Below, one piece after another: positions 1-11,738 of a stretch of DNA of 64,000 nt. Within the stretch, counting starts at the first letter, position 1. The number at the start of each line of letters is the position of its first letter. The notes beneath the pieces are model-generated. The model was given only the letters and a program-made list of their open reading frames with translations, ran no database searches and had not been told where the DNA came from. Source of the DNA: Antedon mediterranea (lineage: Eukaryota > Echinodermata > Crinoidea > Comatulida > Antedonidae); NCBI RefSeq assembly GCF_964355755.1, contig NC_092677.1:14220601-14284600 (forward strand), written 5' to 3'. The translations under genes and the position numbers were made by a program.

Positions 1-1026
1 TATAGCGGCCTATTTCTATCTTTCCATATTTAAATGATATCCAAAACTGCTTAAATTCGTTGAAATCAAGTAACTTGTATGGAGTGGTGACGGACTCTCT
101 ATCTTTACAGTCTTGACATCTTCGAATGGCAGCCGTGTTGACCTTTTCTGAGTTGCCAATAGCAATCTCATACTGACTATTCGAGTCTCTTGCAACTGGT
201 GACAACATAATATAAGCGTATTTCATTACTTGTACTCTGAAATTAAAACTGGTTACCTCCGCTGCTAATTGTTTCATCGGATATTTGTATTTTCCTAATG
301 TACCTGTTCGGTACTGTTGACAATTTGTTTCTGCAATAAATCAATCAATAACAGTTGCAATTTATGCCTAATTGTATTATGAACACTGTGCATGTAGGCC
401 TACTGTAGGCTGATCCAGGAAGCAGGTAAGGGTGGAGACACCTAACTCTCCGTAAATTTTGAGAAATGCATTCATGAAGATAAATTATTAGGACAATACA
501 ATTTTACATCTTAAAATGTTTAGGCCTATAGTGCCTCCTACATTATTTAAAATTCGTGGAGCCACCACCTGTCTTACGTACTAAGGCCCTAACTAGGAGG
601 AAAATGATTTGTTTACCCATGGCTTTAACAACAAATAAACAATAATATTTAAACATACAGTACGTAGGTCCACAGTACACTAATATAGTAATACAAAATA
701 AGGAGACGACATTGACAAATCTCTCTAATTGTTGAAACGATCGGATATAGTATACAGTATATCATATTATAATACAGAGGAAAATAATAATAGATATATA
801 TCTATTATGTGTGTGTGTGTAATTTACGTATTATTAAAACCGTCTTTAGGATAGAGTTTTGCTTTAAAACGACCTCCAGAAAAGAGCTGTTCTAAACATA
901 GGCTTATGAACAAAAGGATTGGTAAAACTGAACAATTAACATGACCTTACCTGAACAATGTGAAAACGAGAATAATACTATGAAGATAATATTAATTAGC
1001 CAGTATTGTACAGCAATCACCAACAT
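1..1026 (-). CDS. Secreted FAMeT (Methyltransf_FA) domain protein, 5' part, runs off left edge
   Basis: Two coding exons on the minus strand: 1026-951 and 330-1, the second cut by the window edge. Exon 1 starts at the first ATG after an in-frame TAG. It encodes about 25 mostly hydrophobic residues (MLVIAVQYWLINIIFIVLFS then FSHCS), a good signal peptide, and ends in a CAG/GTAAGG donor in phase 1. Exon 2 follows a TTTATTGCAG acceptor and completes a GAA codon. It reads open for 110 codons to the edge. This part has the hallmarks of the farnesoic acid O-methyltransferase domain (PF12248): YEIAIG, then NTAAIRR, then FWISF and GKIEIGRY, in the family order and spacing. Despite the name, these domains in secreted animal proteins have no established methyltransferase activity and may be recognition modules; that is inference. 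The rest of the protein is not visible. Confidence 0.8.
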
Positions 1027-4007
1027 TCTCAAAGCTGTCTAGAAAATAGGAAATGAATCCAACGCGATGACCTAGCACATTCGCATCCATACATTCAGTG
1101 TATCACTGAATATCTATCAGCTATTGGGCGGGTGTGATATTAGTTTCATTGATTTTTCACGGTCCTGTCCGTAGAACGATCAATAATACGTGTAACGTCA
1201 ATGCAAATTTATTTACTGGAATAATACATATTAATCAGAGATAATCGATTCGACATTCCAACAGAGAATCAGGTACAAGGCCTACTCTACCAGTACAAAT
1301 ATCGTACACGTTTAATTAACGAACGTTGTGTGCATTTTCAAAATAAAATTAATCTTCTGCGATTAATAATAATTTGAAATATAATATTCAACATCGAGAA
1401 AAAAAATCTAAAACCATCAATCAGTCTTGTATGGAAAGTCCTGTTACAGTCACTTGACAGGAAACAGCCCCTAAGTTTATAGTCGCTAGACATGAGATTG
1501 TAGTATAATCGGTTGTTAAAACAAGTTCAAATACCAAATGCATAACCAGGGAAGACTACTCTTTCCTGGTATAACAATGATAAATTCTCCATACAAAATT
1601 CCATGGTAGAGCTGAAATATAAATGTTTCAACGTTTGTCCTGAAAAAGTGTAGTTTCTATACTACAGGCTAAACTATTTTGCTGCACAATAGCACCTTTC
1701 ACTTAGCTTGTCTGAACTTTCTGAATAACATTTTCGAATAAATAATAAAAAAGATCTATTCTAATAATAAACAAATCTACTAAAATACTGAAATATTTTT
1801 TTTAAAGTTTGTTTAAAAAAAACCCGTTTTACCTCCAACATTTATATTGAAAATCAAATCACATTTATTGACAATCATGGCAACTATACTAATTTTCATT
1901 GTTTAAAAATTAATGTCTAGCTTCGTTATTAATTGATAAAACACACGTAGGCTTTATATTTTATGATTTATTCATTTTACTCGTTCACACACGTGACTCC
2001 ATAACATGTGAGATTACTGAATAAGGCTTGCATTTTTACAAGGGTTCATTTTATTACAAGGTACGTAAAAAGCTATCGGCACATCCATATCATTACTCAT
2101 GTATGATTTTAAATCTTTATTAAATAATGTTTATCATACAATAACCGGAACTTAACGTGACATTAATACAACATGATGCCATAATATTTACAGCATAATA
2201 TGCCGTTCCGAGATCTAACCACATAGTGACAACATTAATTCGTACTTTTATTATGGGTACCCATACGTATTACGTATTTAAACCGTTATGACGTATTTAT
2301 ATTATTCACACATAACTAAGTTTTATCTAGGCATTTTTTTTTCGATCCAATTTTTGGTCAAAATGGATAAGTATATGTGACATTAAATGGCATATTCAAT
2401 TAAAAATGTTTTAAGAATTATTTTTTCAGGGGGACAATACATCTTTAAGAATTCATGAAACAAAACAAAAATCATGTGATCATATATTTAAATGAAATAT
2501 TCATAAATCAAGAAAGCGTAAAAATAATGAAATTTTAAGAACATAATCCTATACTTTTTATTTCGAATAAAGATATCTAAAACGGAAAGTTACCGCGGCC
2601 GTAATTACCTTTCCATGGAATCATCGTTCACCGCCGCAAACAAAATCAGCCGCCGTAAACGATAGACACCAGTTCTTTTACAGTGTGAATAATAACATTA
2701 TTCACGCGCGGCGTCAATTATACTTATTATGCGGATAATGTATACGACGGTCGTACAAAAATGCCGGTCTCATTATTTTCAAAGTAATGGAAAATAGTAT
2801 ATGAGAACCGGCCAATCTTTTGTACTAATCAAAGTCTATAGCCACTCAGTATAAGTATACTGAGTATGGAAAAGTGTACTTAAAGATGAATAGAGGTTTA
2901 TTGGTCATCCATCATCTAGCTACGTGACATTGAGTGCGCAAAATGCTCTTGTACAAGAAACACAAAAACACATCTGAGTAATTTTCTTCCACATTACCAA
3001 AGACTAATTAACCGACTATAACATTGTATTACGGTAATGTATAATTATTCTTTCCTTCCTTCCTAGGAATTGTTCATTTCATTATTTATATATATACATA
3101 ACAAACAAAAAACTGAAATTGGGGAGACCAGGGTATAAGTGAACTCAATCACTGTAGCTGAGCCGATTGACCCAAATCACTGTAGCTGAGCCGGTTGAAC
3201 TTGGAACAGTGCCTAAGACATTTATTATACATAGGCCATTGGCCCGAATACAACAATAAATAAACAAATAAATACAATTAAAATAAACTTAATAAAACTT
3301 TTAGTTTGGGACGTTTTGCTATGAAAGTTTGGAAATCAATTTTATTTTTATCCTCGGTTGTACAGTAGGGCGCAACTTTTAAAAAGTTCGCCGGTCTGTA
3401 ATGTAAAATTAAACATAAACTGAAAAGGTAATACTTATTACATTTGATTTGAAAAAAAATCCACCTTACTGACGCATGCGCACAGCACTATTCAAGAAAA
3501 TCCACGGGCTTAAAAAATATAATAAATGTGTTTTTGAAATGATTATCACTCTATTGAGTAAGCACTATACTACATAAATATTTTTCTAGTTATTATGACA
3601 GGTAGTATGCCATTTATCACCGGGAGCCATAATAGACAATATGATTAATTATCTGCAAGATTGCCTGTTTTGTGTTTATATTGTGTACTAGATATGACAA
3701 TATTTTAGAAGTTATTCTCTCAACGGGAAAAATCTAGAAAATTCAAAGATTTACATTAAATGGCTTCGATGGGTATTGTCGGTATGTTTTAAATCCTTTC
3801 CCAATTCATCATAACATTCTAAGCTCTTCGTTGCCACTACAAATATTAATCATAATCCATGGATTACTCTGATTACAAACCGGTCTGGATTAAAAGATAT
3901 ATGTGCACTTGAGGCGACATTAATGTGCCAGTGTACTTACCTGATTGATTCCAAAGGAAATCTTATTTTACTTTTTTTTCTTGTCAGTATTAAAATTATT
4001 TGAATGC
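1027..4007. other. Intergenic spacer, no gene seen
   Basis: AT-rich sequence with stops in all frames. It should contain the promoter of the minus-strand FAMeT gene, but no convincing TATA box stands out. The stretch 2590-2870 is richer in CpG than its surroundings and ends with a 22-bp palindrome (2844-2865), so it could be a regulatory element. A repeat fragment lies at 3130-3290. Confidence 0.5.
3130..3290 (+). repeat. 3' fragment of a LINE or SINE with AAATAAAC-type tail
   Basis: A 24-bp unit containing CACTGTAGCTGAGCCG occurs twice about 33 bp apart (near 3148 and 3181). It is followed by GGCCATTGGCCCGAATACAA and a tail of AATAAATAAACAAATAAAT type. Such short-period tails are typical of non-LTR element 3' ends. 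The family is not identified. Confidence 0.5.
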
Positions 4008-4033
4008 AAAAAAAAAAAAAAAAAAAAAAAAAA
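4008..4033. repeat. Poly(A) run of 26
   Basis: Twenty-six consecutive A residues. It may be the tail of an old retroposed copy, but no recognisable body is seen immediately upstream. Confidence 0.7.
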
Positions 4034-4567
4034 CAGAAAGAGGGGAGAATGGCGCCCCGGGAGGCAGAGCTAATTGTCCATACATAATATGGGCTTCCGT
4101 TATAGAATTTTCCATATTAGATATGGAGGGCGCAATATTGTGCACAAGTAATTCATTAATGATAAATTCAGTCGTCTGTCTTAAATTTCACAATATGTTC
4201 TAATCTTTTTATTTTACTTTTGAATTTAACTGTTCTACTGGACAGTGCATTGAGATGTTTTAATCAATTAAATAAAAGATGTGTTTAGAGTAAAATGTCC
4301 GCCATCTTATGTTCTATTGCCCACTGCCGTTGCCATGGTTTAATACTATACTTCTACTCAAGTTTGAAGGTGAGAATCGCATAAAGCTTGGTTCAAACTA
4401 GGGTCTCAGTGGTAACCAGGCTTTAAAGGGGTAGTGGTGGGGAATCAACATTGTAGAAATTATTTTAGTAAAGGTATAATATCAATGATAATTACATTAT
4501 TAAGAACATTGGCATGTATATATATATATAAATCAATTGCACATATATCTTTATATATATATATGTT

Positions 4568-7447
4568 ATGGTGTTGAAAAGATCACACCATCATCCTGAA
4601 CATGAACAAGTCATTCATAAGTTATGCCCTTCTTCAATTTATCTTCAATTTATCTTCAATTTATCTTCAATTTATCTGGATAACCATACATCGAAAGATT
4701 TCCAGAATGTAGTCGGTGAGTGTTATACGTACCTATTTACATCAACCAAAAAATTCTCGCATTATGATTATAATCTTCATCGGAACCCCAGACAGCTTGC
4801 ATGTAGAACTTTAATTATCTGCTTACTATGGTGTGGTGACATCGAATCCAATCCTGGACCAGCGAATGTACCTGTATCAAACAATTGTTGTGGTAAATGT
4901 CAACGGCGCGTCACTACCAGAAGCAGAGCCATATCGTGTGATGAGTGTAATAAGTGGACTCATATAAAGTGTACTGATGGTTTCATGACGCCCAAAAGAT
5001 ACAAGTACATTGTAAACAACAATACTGAATTTGATTATGTATGCGTGGAATGCAGCTGGAAACATCTCCCATTTGATTCCTGTGGAAATCATAACGATGA
5101 CATAGGATTAAGAACACCACCCCCATTATTTAATTATAACGTCGCTCCTGAAGACTTCATGCGGTTTAAACAGAAAGGAATACACATTCTACACTTAAAT
5201 ACAAGATCAATGATCCCCAAACTACTGGAACTGCGCGATATTGCATATAAAAGTAAAGCTGGCATTATCTCCATTAGCGAAACATGGATTGATGATTCGG
5301 TATCTGACAACGAAATTAAAATTGAAGGTTACTCAGTTCTACGAAGAGATCGCGACCGCAAAGGCGGTGGCGTATGTACGTATATAAGGGATGACATCGC
5401 GTTTAACCGGCGTTCAGATATTGAATCCGACGAAGCTGAAGTACTTTGGATTGAACTGATCCTGCCTAAAACCAAACCCATTATAATTGGAACATGTTAC
5501 AGACCACCAAAGCAAACGAACTTTCTAACTCTGTTTGAAAATATGTTATCTAAAATTGGAATGGACAGTGAATTAATTGTTGTTGGCGATTTTAATATAT
5601 GTACTTTAACAAAGTCATCTTTATTGAATAGCTATAATCAAATTCTAAGTATGTTTAGTTTAAGTAACAAAGTAACTGAACCAACTAGGATATGCCCTAC
5701 AGTTGCTTCATGCCTCGATCATATATTATGTAATAATGAGAATAAGATAAGCCAATCGGGTACAATCGCAACAGGTCTAAGCGATCACTTAATGACATTT
5801 TGTACACGGAAAACTATTAAACTTAAGTTCAATGGACATAAAAATGTATATATCAGATCACTAAAAAACTATACCGTTGATCAATTTAGAAACATACTAA
5901 TAGATATCGATTGGTCAGTAGTTACCTCTATCGGAGATGTAAATGAAGCTCTGTATAAATTTAATGCATTACTTTTGGCTGCTATTGATTCCATTGCCCC
6001 CCTTAAAAACATTAGGATGAAACAAAGAACGGAACCATGGTTAACTAGAGAAATATTACAAGACATTGAAACCAGAGATAAATTATTAAATATGTATAAT
6101 AAAAACAAGAATAATACCGACTTATTAATACAATTTCGCAAACTAAGAAATAAAATACAGCGTGATATAAATAAAGCTAAATCAAATCATTTGTTAAACA
6201 AGGCTGAAGAAAATAAAAATAACCCTAAAAAATTATGGAAAATGTTTAAAGGTCTAGGCTATAGTAATACATCTAAGGATAGTGCTAAAACGGTTATTGA
6301 CCTGCCCAATGGTACTAAATGTTTTGACCCAGCCAAAATTGCTTCTTGCTTCAACGAATATTTTACTACTATTGCAGCCAATTTGGTCAGTAAACTTCCA
6401 TCCCCTAAGAATGTGTATGACTGTACGTCGTCCAAACTTAAGGATTTCTATAGAACCGTTAGTGGCAATAACTTTATGCTCAACTCAGTGGACGAAGACT
6501 TTATATATAGTGAATTAAACAAACTCAATGCGACAAAAAGCACGGGTGTCGATAAGATACCTCCCCGCTTCATAAAAGATGGGGCTGAAATTCTAAAAGT
6601 TCCCATTACCTACATAATTAATTTATCAATTAGTACCAGTACAGTCCCAGAAGACATGAAAAAGGCCAAGGTCATACCTCTTTATAAAAAAGGTAGTAGA
6701 ACCGATATTGGAAACTATCGCCCTATAAGTATACTCAGTACAATGTCTAAAATTTTAGAGAAGGCTGTTTTTATTCAAATCGAAAAATACCTTACTGAAA
6801 ACAACGTATTGTATAAATATCAATCTGGATTTCGAGCTGCCTTCTCTACTGACACATGTTTGATAGACTTAGTTGATTCCCTTAAAACCCAAACTTCTAA
6901 GGGAAATTTCTCGGGTATGGTGTTGGTCGATTTAAAGAAGGCATTTGACACTGTAGATCATGACATTTTATGTAATAAGCTTAAATTAATGGGTATTGGA
7001 TCTATTGAATGGTTCAAATCTTACTTATCAATAAGAAAGCAAATAGTAACTGTTGATGATCATTGCTCTCAATCTTGTACTGTTACATGCGGGGTTCCTC
7101 AAGGAAGTATCCTTGGACCCCTTTTGTTCTTATGTTTTGTTAATGACATGGTAACTTGTATTGATCCTGATTGTAAACTCCTTCTATACGCTGATGACAG
7201 TGCAATTGTTTATTCACACAGAAATCCAGATATTATTTCTAAGAAGCTAGGGTCAACACTAGACTCCTTGTGTGATTGGCTTGTAGACAATAAGTTAACA
7301 ATTAACCTGGATAAAACTGAGTGTATACTATTTGGTTCTAAGAGAAAAACTAAAAATGTTAACAATTTTAATGTCTCAACAAATGGTAACAATATCAACA
7401 CTAGTAATTGTGTCAAGTATCTGGGTATTGAAATAGATCAAATTTAA
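4568..7447 (+). CDS. LINE ORF: 2A peptide, PHD finger, APE endonuclease, reverse transcriptase
   Basis: 959 codons. Residues 91-98 read DIESNPGP, preceded by a hydrophobic stretch and CG. This is the 2A ribosome-skipping motif, with the break expected between G97 and P98. A PHD-like finger follows (C108, C111, C124, C127, H132, C135, C159, C162). The APE endonuclease domain begins near residue 210, with SETW (237-240), VGDFN (339-343) and SDH (405-407). The RT domain shows the FDTVDH block, a GVPQGSILGP block and the catalytic YADD at 874-877. The frame ends early in a TAA at 7445 because of a frameshift. Near the N terminus the 11-bp unit CTTCAATTTAT is repeated about four times (4630-4679), which makes the exact upstream start uncertain. 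Protein made from this copy would lack the C-terminal region. Confidence 0.92.
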   Translation: MVLKRSHHHPEHEQVIHKLCPSSIYLQFIFNLSSIYLDNHTSKDFQNVVGECYTYLFTSTKKFSHYDYNLHRNPRQLACRTLIICLLWCGDIESNPGPANVPVSNNCCGKCQRRVTTRSRAISCDECNKWTHIKCTDGFMTPKRYKYIVNNNTEFDYVCVECSWKHLPFDSCGNHNDDIGLRTPPPLFNYNVAPEDFMRFKQKGIHILHLNTRSMIPKLLELRDIAYKSKAGIISISETWIDDSVSDNEIKIEGYSVLRRDRDRKGGGVCTYIRDDIAFNRRSDIESDEAEVLWIELILPKTKPIIIGTCYRPPKQTNFLTLFENMLSKIGMDSELIVVGDFNICTLTKSSLLNSYNQILSMFSLSNKVTEPTRICPTVASCLDHILCNNENKISQSGTIATGLSDHLMTFCTRKTIKLKFNGHKNVYIRSLKNYTVDQFRNILIDIDWSVVTSIGDVNEALYKFNALLLAAIDSIAPLKNIRMKQRTEPWLTREILQDIETRDKLLNMYNKNKNNTDLLIQFRKLRNKIQRDINKAKSNHLLNKAEENKNNPKKLWKMFKGLGYSNTSKDSAKTVIDLPNGTKCFDPAKIASCFNEYFTTIAANLVSKLPSPKNVYDCTSSKLKDFYRTVSGNNFMLNSVDEDFIYSELNKLNATKSTGVDKIPPRFIKDGAEILKVPITYIINLSISTSTVPEDMKKAKVIPLYKKGSRTDIGNYRPISILSTMSKILEKAVFIQIEKYLTENNVLYKYQSGFRAAFSTDTCLIDLVDSLKTQTSKGNFSGMVLVDLKKAFDTVDHDILCNKLKLMGIGSIEWFKSYLSIRKQIVTVDDHCSQSCTVTCGVPQGSILGPLLFLCFVNDMVTCIDPDCKLLLYADDSAIVYSHRNPDIISKKLGSTLDSLCDWLVDNKLTINLDKTECILFGSKRKTKNVNNFNVSTNGNNINTSNCVKYLGIEIDQI

Positions 7448-8025
7448 CGTGTTCTGAATATGCATGTAAAACCATTAAGAAAATTAATAATAGGCTTAAG
7501 TTTATGTACCGCCAACGTAAGATACTAAGTTGTAAGAATCGTAAACTATTATGCTCTGCTCTCATCCAATGTGTTTTTGATTATGCTGCATCTTCTTGGT
7601 TCTGTGGAACCAGTAAAGCTATCCAAAGAAAACTACAAATTGCTCAAAACAAAATGGTTAGACTCATAAAAGGAGTTGAACCCAGAAGACATATAGGTGC
7701 TGATCAATTAGACGATTATGGATTGTTAAATGTAAAATATCGAGTAAAGTTCTTGCAAATTAGCCAAGTTCATAAAATATTTATGGGCAGAAGTGCTTCA
7801 TACCTAAACGAAAACTTTCGTAGAGTTAATAACTTACATGGTCACTTCACTCGTGGTAGTAAACTCAATTTTGTTGTACCTAAAGTCCAAGGCATAGAAT
7901 GTAATACGTTCTATTTTAATGCAATCAGAGAATGGAATAACCTTCCTGACTATATTAAACAAATTTCCAACACATCTAAATTTAAAACTGAATTGAAACA
8001 ATATTACAAAATTAAACATAGATAA
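7441..8025 (+). pseudogene. C-terminal part of the LINE reverse transcriptase, out of frame
   Basis: Continuation of the LINE ORF in another frame, open for about 194 codons from 7441 to the TAA ending at 8025. The first in-frame ATG is at 7504. It contains the conserved C-terminal region of CR1/L2 RT proteins (YASSSWFCG-like block, QIAQNKMVRLI, then FYFNAIREWNNLP). The break lies in a short A/T run at about 7438-7445 and looks like a single-base indel. The fragment has no independent start signal and is probably not translated separately. Confidence 0.88.
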
Positions 8026-8335
8026 ATTATTATTGTGCCATTATATCAGATGTTTTGCTTATATGCTTATATATTTATGAACCCCGTCTTATAATGTTTG
8101 TTTTGTTAAAATTATAATTACTATCTTTTTAGGGACCACATTGGAATTAAGTTGTTTTACTTTAAACGACTTTATGTGTTTTCCCGTGCATCGTCAGACT
8201 TCATTAATCCCGCCATTTTTATTTGCTTTTTTGATGTACATGTATATTAATATTTAAGGTGATTTTATATTTTATTGATGTATTTTTTAATGTTATTTAT
8301 TGAGATGCCAAATAAATGAAAGAAAGAAAGAAAGG

Positions 8336-11300
8336 CATCATTATGTTATTAGACTCGGACATTATACACATGCGAATCACTATTAAGTGAATAACTCTAT
8401 TGAAGAATAATTAGGCCTAGTAACATTTATTTTCATGCAACCATAGAACTGAATACACTGTACTGGTTAAGTAGAGCTAACTGAACAAACGCAGAAGAAA
8501 TGAAACAGTTTGTGGAAGACATTTATATCCAGTGCTTCTGGAATGTTTTGATAAATGATTCCACCTACACTCCCTTTCTACTCGTCATAAAACAAACCGT
8601 TATGGGTTATTAATATAATGAAAAACGGTAAATTAAGGTACAACACGTTTTTAAAGATAACAACACTGATTTAATACCGAATGAATAAATGAGTCGAAAG
8701 AATAATGTCGTAAAGACGATTAATGTCTAATTGATTAAACGTCATGCAAACCAAACATTATCCGGAATAAGATTTATTGCAAGAATTCCTTATTTTCCGT
8801 CCAAGATTAATGCAATTGGTCGGTCCTAACTCTGGTAAAATTGGGTAATCGAGAATAATACCCATCGTTAACTGGACTCACTGAATGTACTAATGAATCT
8901 TGGTGGTATTTCAAATGACCTACTTTATAACCACAAATTTCCTTGAATATACTCATGTTCAGTAATCAACTCTGACAAATTATTACCTTCAGAATTGAAG
9001 AATGTGGATTACTTCAGCCAAACCAATAATATCCAGGGCTTTACAATAAAACATGTACGTGGCGATTACTTTATAAACAGGTTACCTTTTAAACTCTCGT
9101 GACGTAATTGTTGTCATTGATTTTTTTTTTGTTCGAATACGTACGCTACTAGTTTAAGTTTGTAATTATCAACGATAGTTAATTAAAGACATTCTACATA
9201 TTAAAAAACAATAGTGAGATTAATTGTAGGCGTAAGGGCGAATTGGCAACAAACACTAATAATTAGTTAATTGATATCCTAAAAACCTGGAAATGTCCAC
9301 ACGTAGAAAGAACAAAAATTAAACGTTCGTATTTAGAAATTATACTGCTTATTAATGATCAATGATAGGACTAATGGAATAAACAAAAGAATTGTCACGG
9401 ATTTAACACTAAGAATTAGGAATGTTCGTAACGAGTGTACATGGCACGTGCGTTTTTGAGAAACACGTCTACAAAAATGAAAGGATTTCATGTTCAATAC
9501 TCCAACTACTCAAATTGTAATCAACATAAATTCGGTTAAAGAATTATTAATATATAGAGTAGGCCGCAATTTGAAATTACAATTCTAATTTCCTATAATG
9601 GTATTATACCACTTATTCCTAAAGAAAATGCACATAATTGCCCGATTTGGTATAATTAAAATCGTATTCCGTACTAAATGACGTACGTGGCTAATGTGTG
9701 AGAATGGAGTCGTATGTTTTAGTTTAAGATTGATTCAGAATTCAGAGTAGGCCTACATACGGTAGCTAAATTGTTGATTAATACAAATACAGTCATGACA
9801 TGGTATTACTATTAAAAAATGAATAACTATGTAGGCCTATGCTTTATGGTAAATTGAAAAGCAATTACATTTTTTTTATCAATAACATCTTTGTTAATGT
9901 TATCAAACGTCGGAATTATTTTCGTCTCCACCTGTTGTATATTATAAACATAATGAATGTTTATGAGTTAGATGAGGATTTTTCATGAGTTGAAATATTG
10001 ACTGCCTGCTCTATTTAACGAGGCGGAGCCGGGTGTAATAGTCATTCTTTCAACGAATGAATATTCTCTCCATTCAACGAATACAAAACATTGCCTGCAG
10101 AGAGATTGTCACTGGCGGATATTGAGCGGAAGCTGTGGCCGTATTTACCATTCACACTTAGATAGACTAAGGAAATACTTAAAACCTTAACATTTAAAAA
10201 AATCTTATAAGGGAAATAAAAAAAAGAAAAATAAATTATTAAGTGAAATGAAATGTGTACCAACTTTGGACTGTGGAAGGTTAATTCTGGGGGATTTCTT
10301 CCCTGTTTCCCAAAGAACAAAAGCCTCTTATGCTGCAAGTAGGGCTTAATGAATTCGAGTATTAAATGTGTAAACATTTTTTCGGCTTCAGCACCGATTA
10401 ATGATTGTTTAGCTTATGTAGTATTATACCTAAACCTTCTTCACCTAACTATTATACATAACTTATATTTTAGATCAAACAGAGCAAGAGAGTTTGAAAG
10501 TAACGCGATACTCGTGTGTTCCAATGTAAAACAAGGCCATGTAATACGAGGCTGAAGTCGCGTGCTCAAGTTAGTGTTTACTGACCAACCGACCGACCGA
10601 CCGACTGACATAGTGAGTTGTAGACATACAGCAGCGTACATAAAGATACAAAGAGCGTTAGGAGAGAGTTTGACATTTATCTAAAAGGAAACAAATTAGG
10701 CCTACAGTATATAAATCAACACATATAATAATTATGAGTTGAATGAGTAATCATAGTATATACGCCAATGCTCCGAATCGCCATAAATCTAGGACACATG
10801 TCATATTAGATTGGAAATTATTTTAACGTAGGCAAAATTCTGATGAAGATTATATGAAGTCAAATTTCCTGCCACTTCATTGTATAGTGATTATTAATGT
10901 AAACAGGAAGACACTGCGTCTTCAATATTATTCCTATTGTTGCTTCGAAATGAATTCATTGATTTGTCTCAAGAAAGTACGTTACAAACTCATTACCGGT
11001 ACGTGTCTATCCATTTACAAAGATTTGTTTTTTGCATCAAATTCTGTATAGGTGCTACACTGTTTTTATGAACGAATTGTATGTAAATCGCTGATGTTTT
11101 CTGCTGTTATATCCATTCAGTAACTTTGTTTCGTAAATAAAAAAAAAACAATTATAGAAATATACAATATAAGATACACACTATATTTTATGTCTGGGTA
11201 TATGGATAGAGATTGACAACATTAGGTAATATGATATATCTCTATTATATTACCTATCGAGTCAATTCCATAGGTAATGTAGTAGAGATCACACTCATCA

Positions 11301-11738
11301 AACACCGCAACAGACACTAATGCCCACAGGGTAAATAAATAATGCATAACGTTCAAGAATATTAATAGTTTTTGCTTTCATATTTGAATAAAAGTGTGTG
11401 ACCAGAAATGGCCTTTTTAAGGAAATTTTAATTGGCGCATAGCTTTTAACTATGGGGCGCAATCTCAACAACAAAGTGGGTGTATTATTATCACATACTA
11501 ACTATTATTATTACTACTTATATAATGCATAGTAATACTGTTACTATAAATTATCTAGCAAAAAATAATTGCATGAACCTCCATGGAATACAACTGTACA
11601 CCAACGAGTACCGATCTGAAAAGGTATCGTTAGTGACGAAAATAATTAAATAGTAATTTGTAATTACTATATATTGGTGTATGATTGATTTTTATTTTTG
11701 AAAAAAAGATTTTCGTTTAATTGCAATTTTTCCTTCAG
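8336..11738. other. Intergenic or intronic DNA upstream of the unrecognised gene
   Basis: No gene is supported here. The 5' exon or exons of the gene at 11739-15089 must lie in this stretch or further upstream, because its first visible exon starts at a splice acceptor. Open stretches at 8500-8610 (plus), 10042-10377 (minus) and 10854-11051 (plus) lack family motifs or convincing splice context. A short GACC repeat is at about 10586-10605. Confidence 0.4.

Larger units (their letters stand above)
4568..8335 (+). mobile_element. Near full-length CR1/L2-type LINE with 2A peptide, PHD, APE and RT
   Basis: A non-LTR retrotransposon in the plus orientation. The order is a leader with a 2A peptide, a PHD-type zinc finger, an APE-like endonuclease, reverse transcriptase and a C-terminal RT-connection region. 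A 3' UTR of about 300 bp ends in a (GAAA)n microsatellite tail at about 8317-8335. A microsatellite tail rather than poly(A) fits the CR1/L2 group. The 5' boundary is not clear: the open frame begins at 4568, and the TA-rich sequence at 4515-4565 may be 5' UTR or target DNA. No target-site duplication was recognised. One frameshift near 7440 splits the ORF; otherwise the copy is open for about 1130 codons, so the insertion is probably recent. Confidence 0.93.

Noticed and set aside
4000-4203. ORF of 67 codons beginning in the poly(A) run
   Set aside because: The lysine run is only the A26 tract; no motif or splice context.
8500-8610. Open plus-strand stretch (MKQFVEDIYIQCFWN...)
   Set aside because: Short, no family motif, no clear donor, no partner exon; not enough to call a gene.
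10042-10377. Minus-strand ORF of 111 codons
   Set aside because: AT-rich, low-complexity hydrophobic composition, no domain, no splice partners.
10854-11051. Plus-strand ORF as a 5' exon of the unrecognised gene
   Set aside because: It could end at a GTACGTG donor, but the phase (1) does not fit the phase-0 acceptor at 11739.
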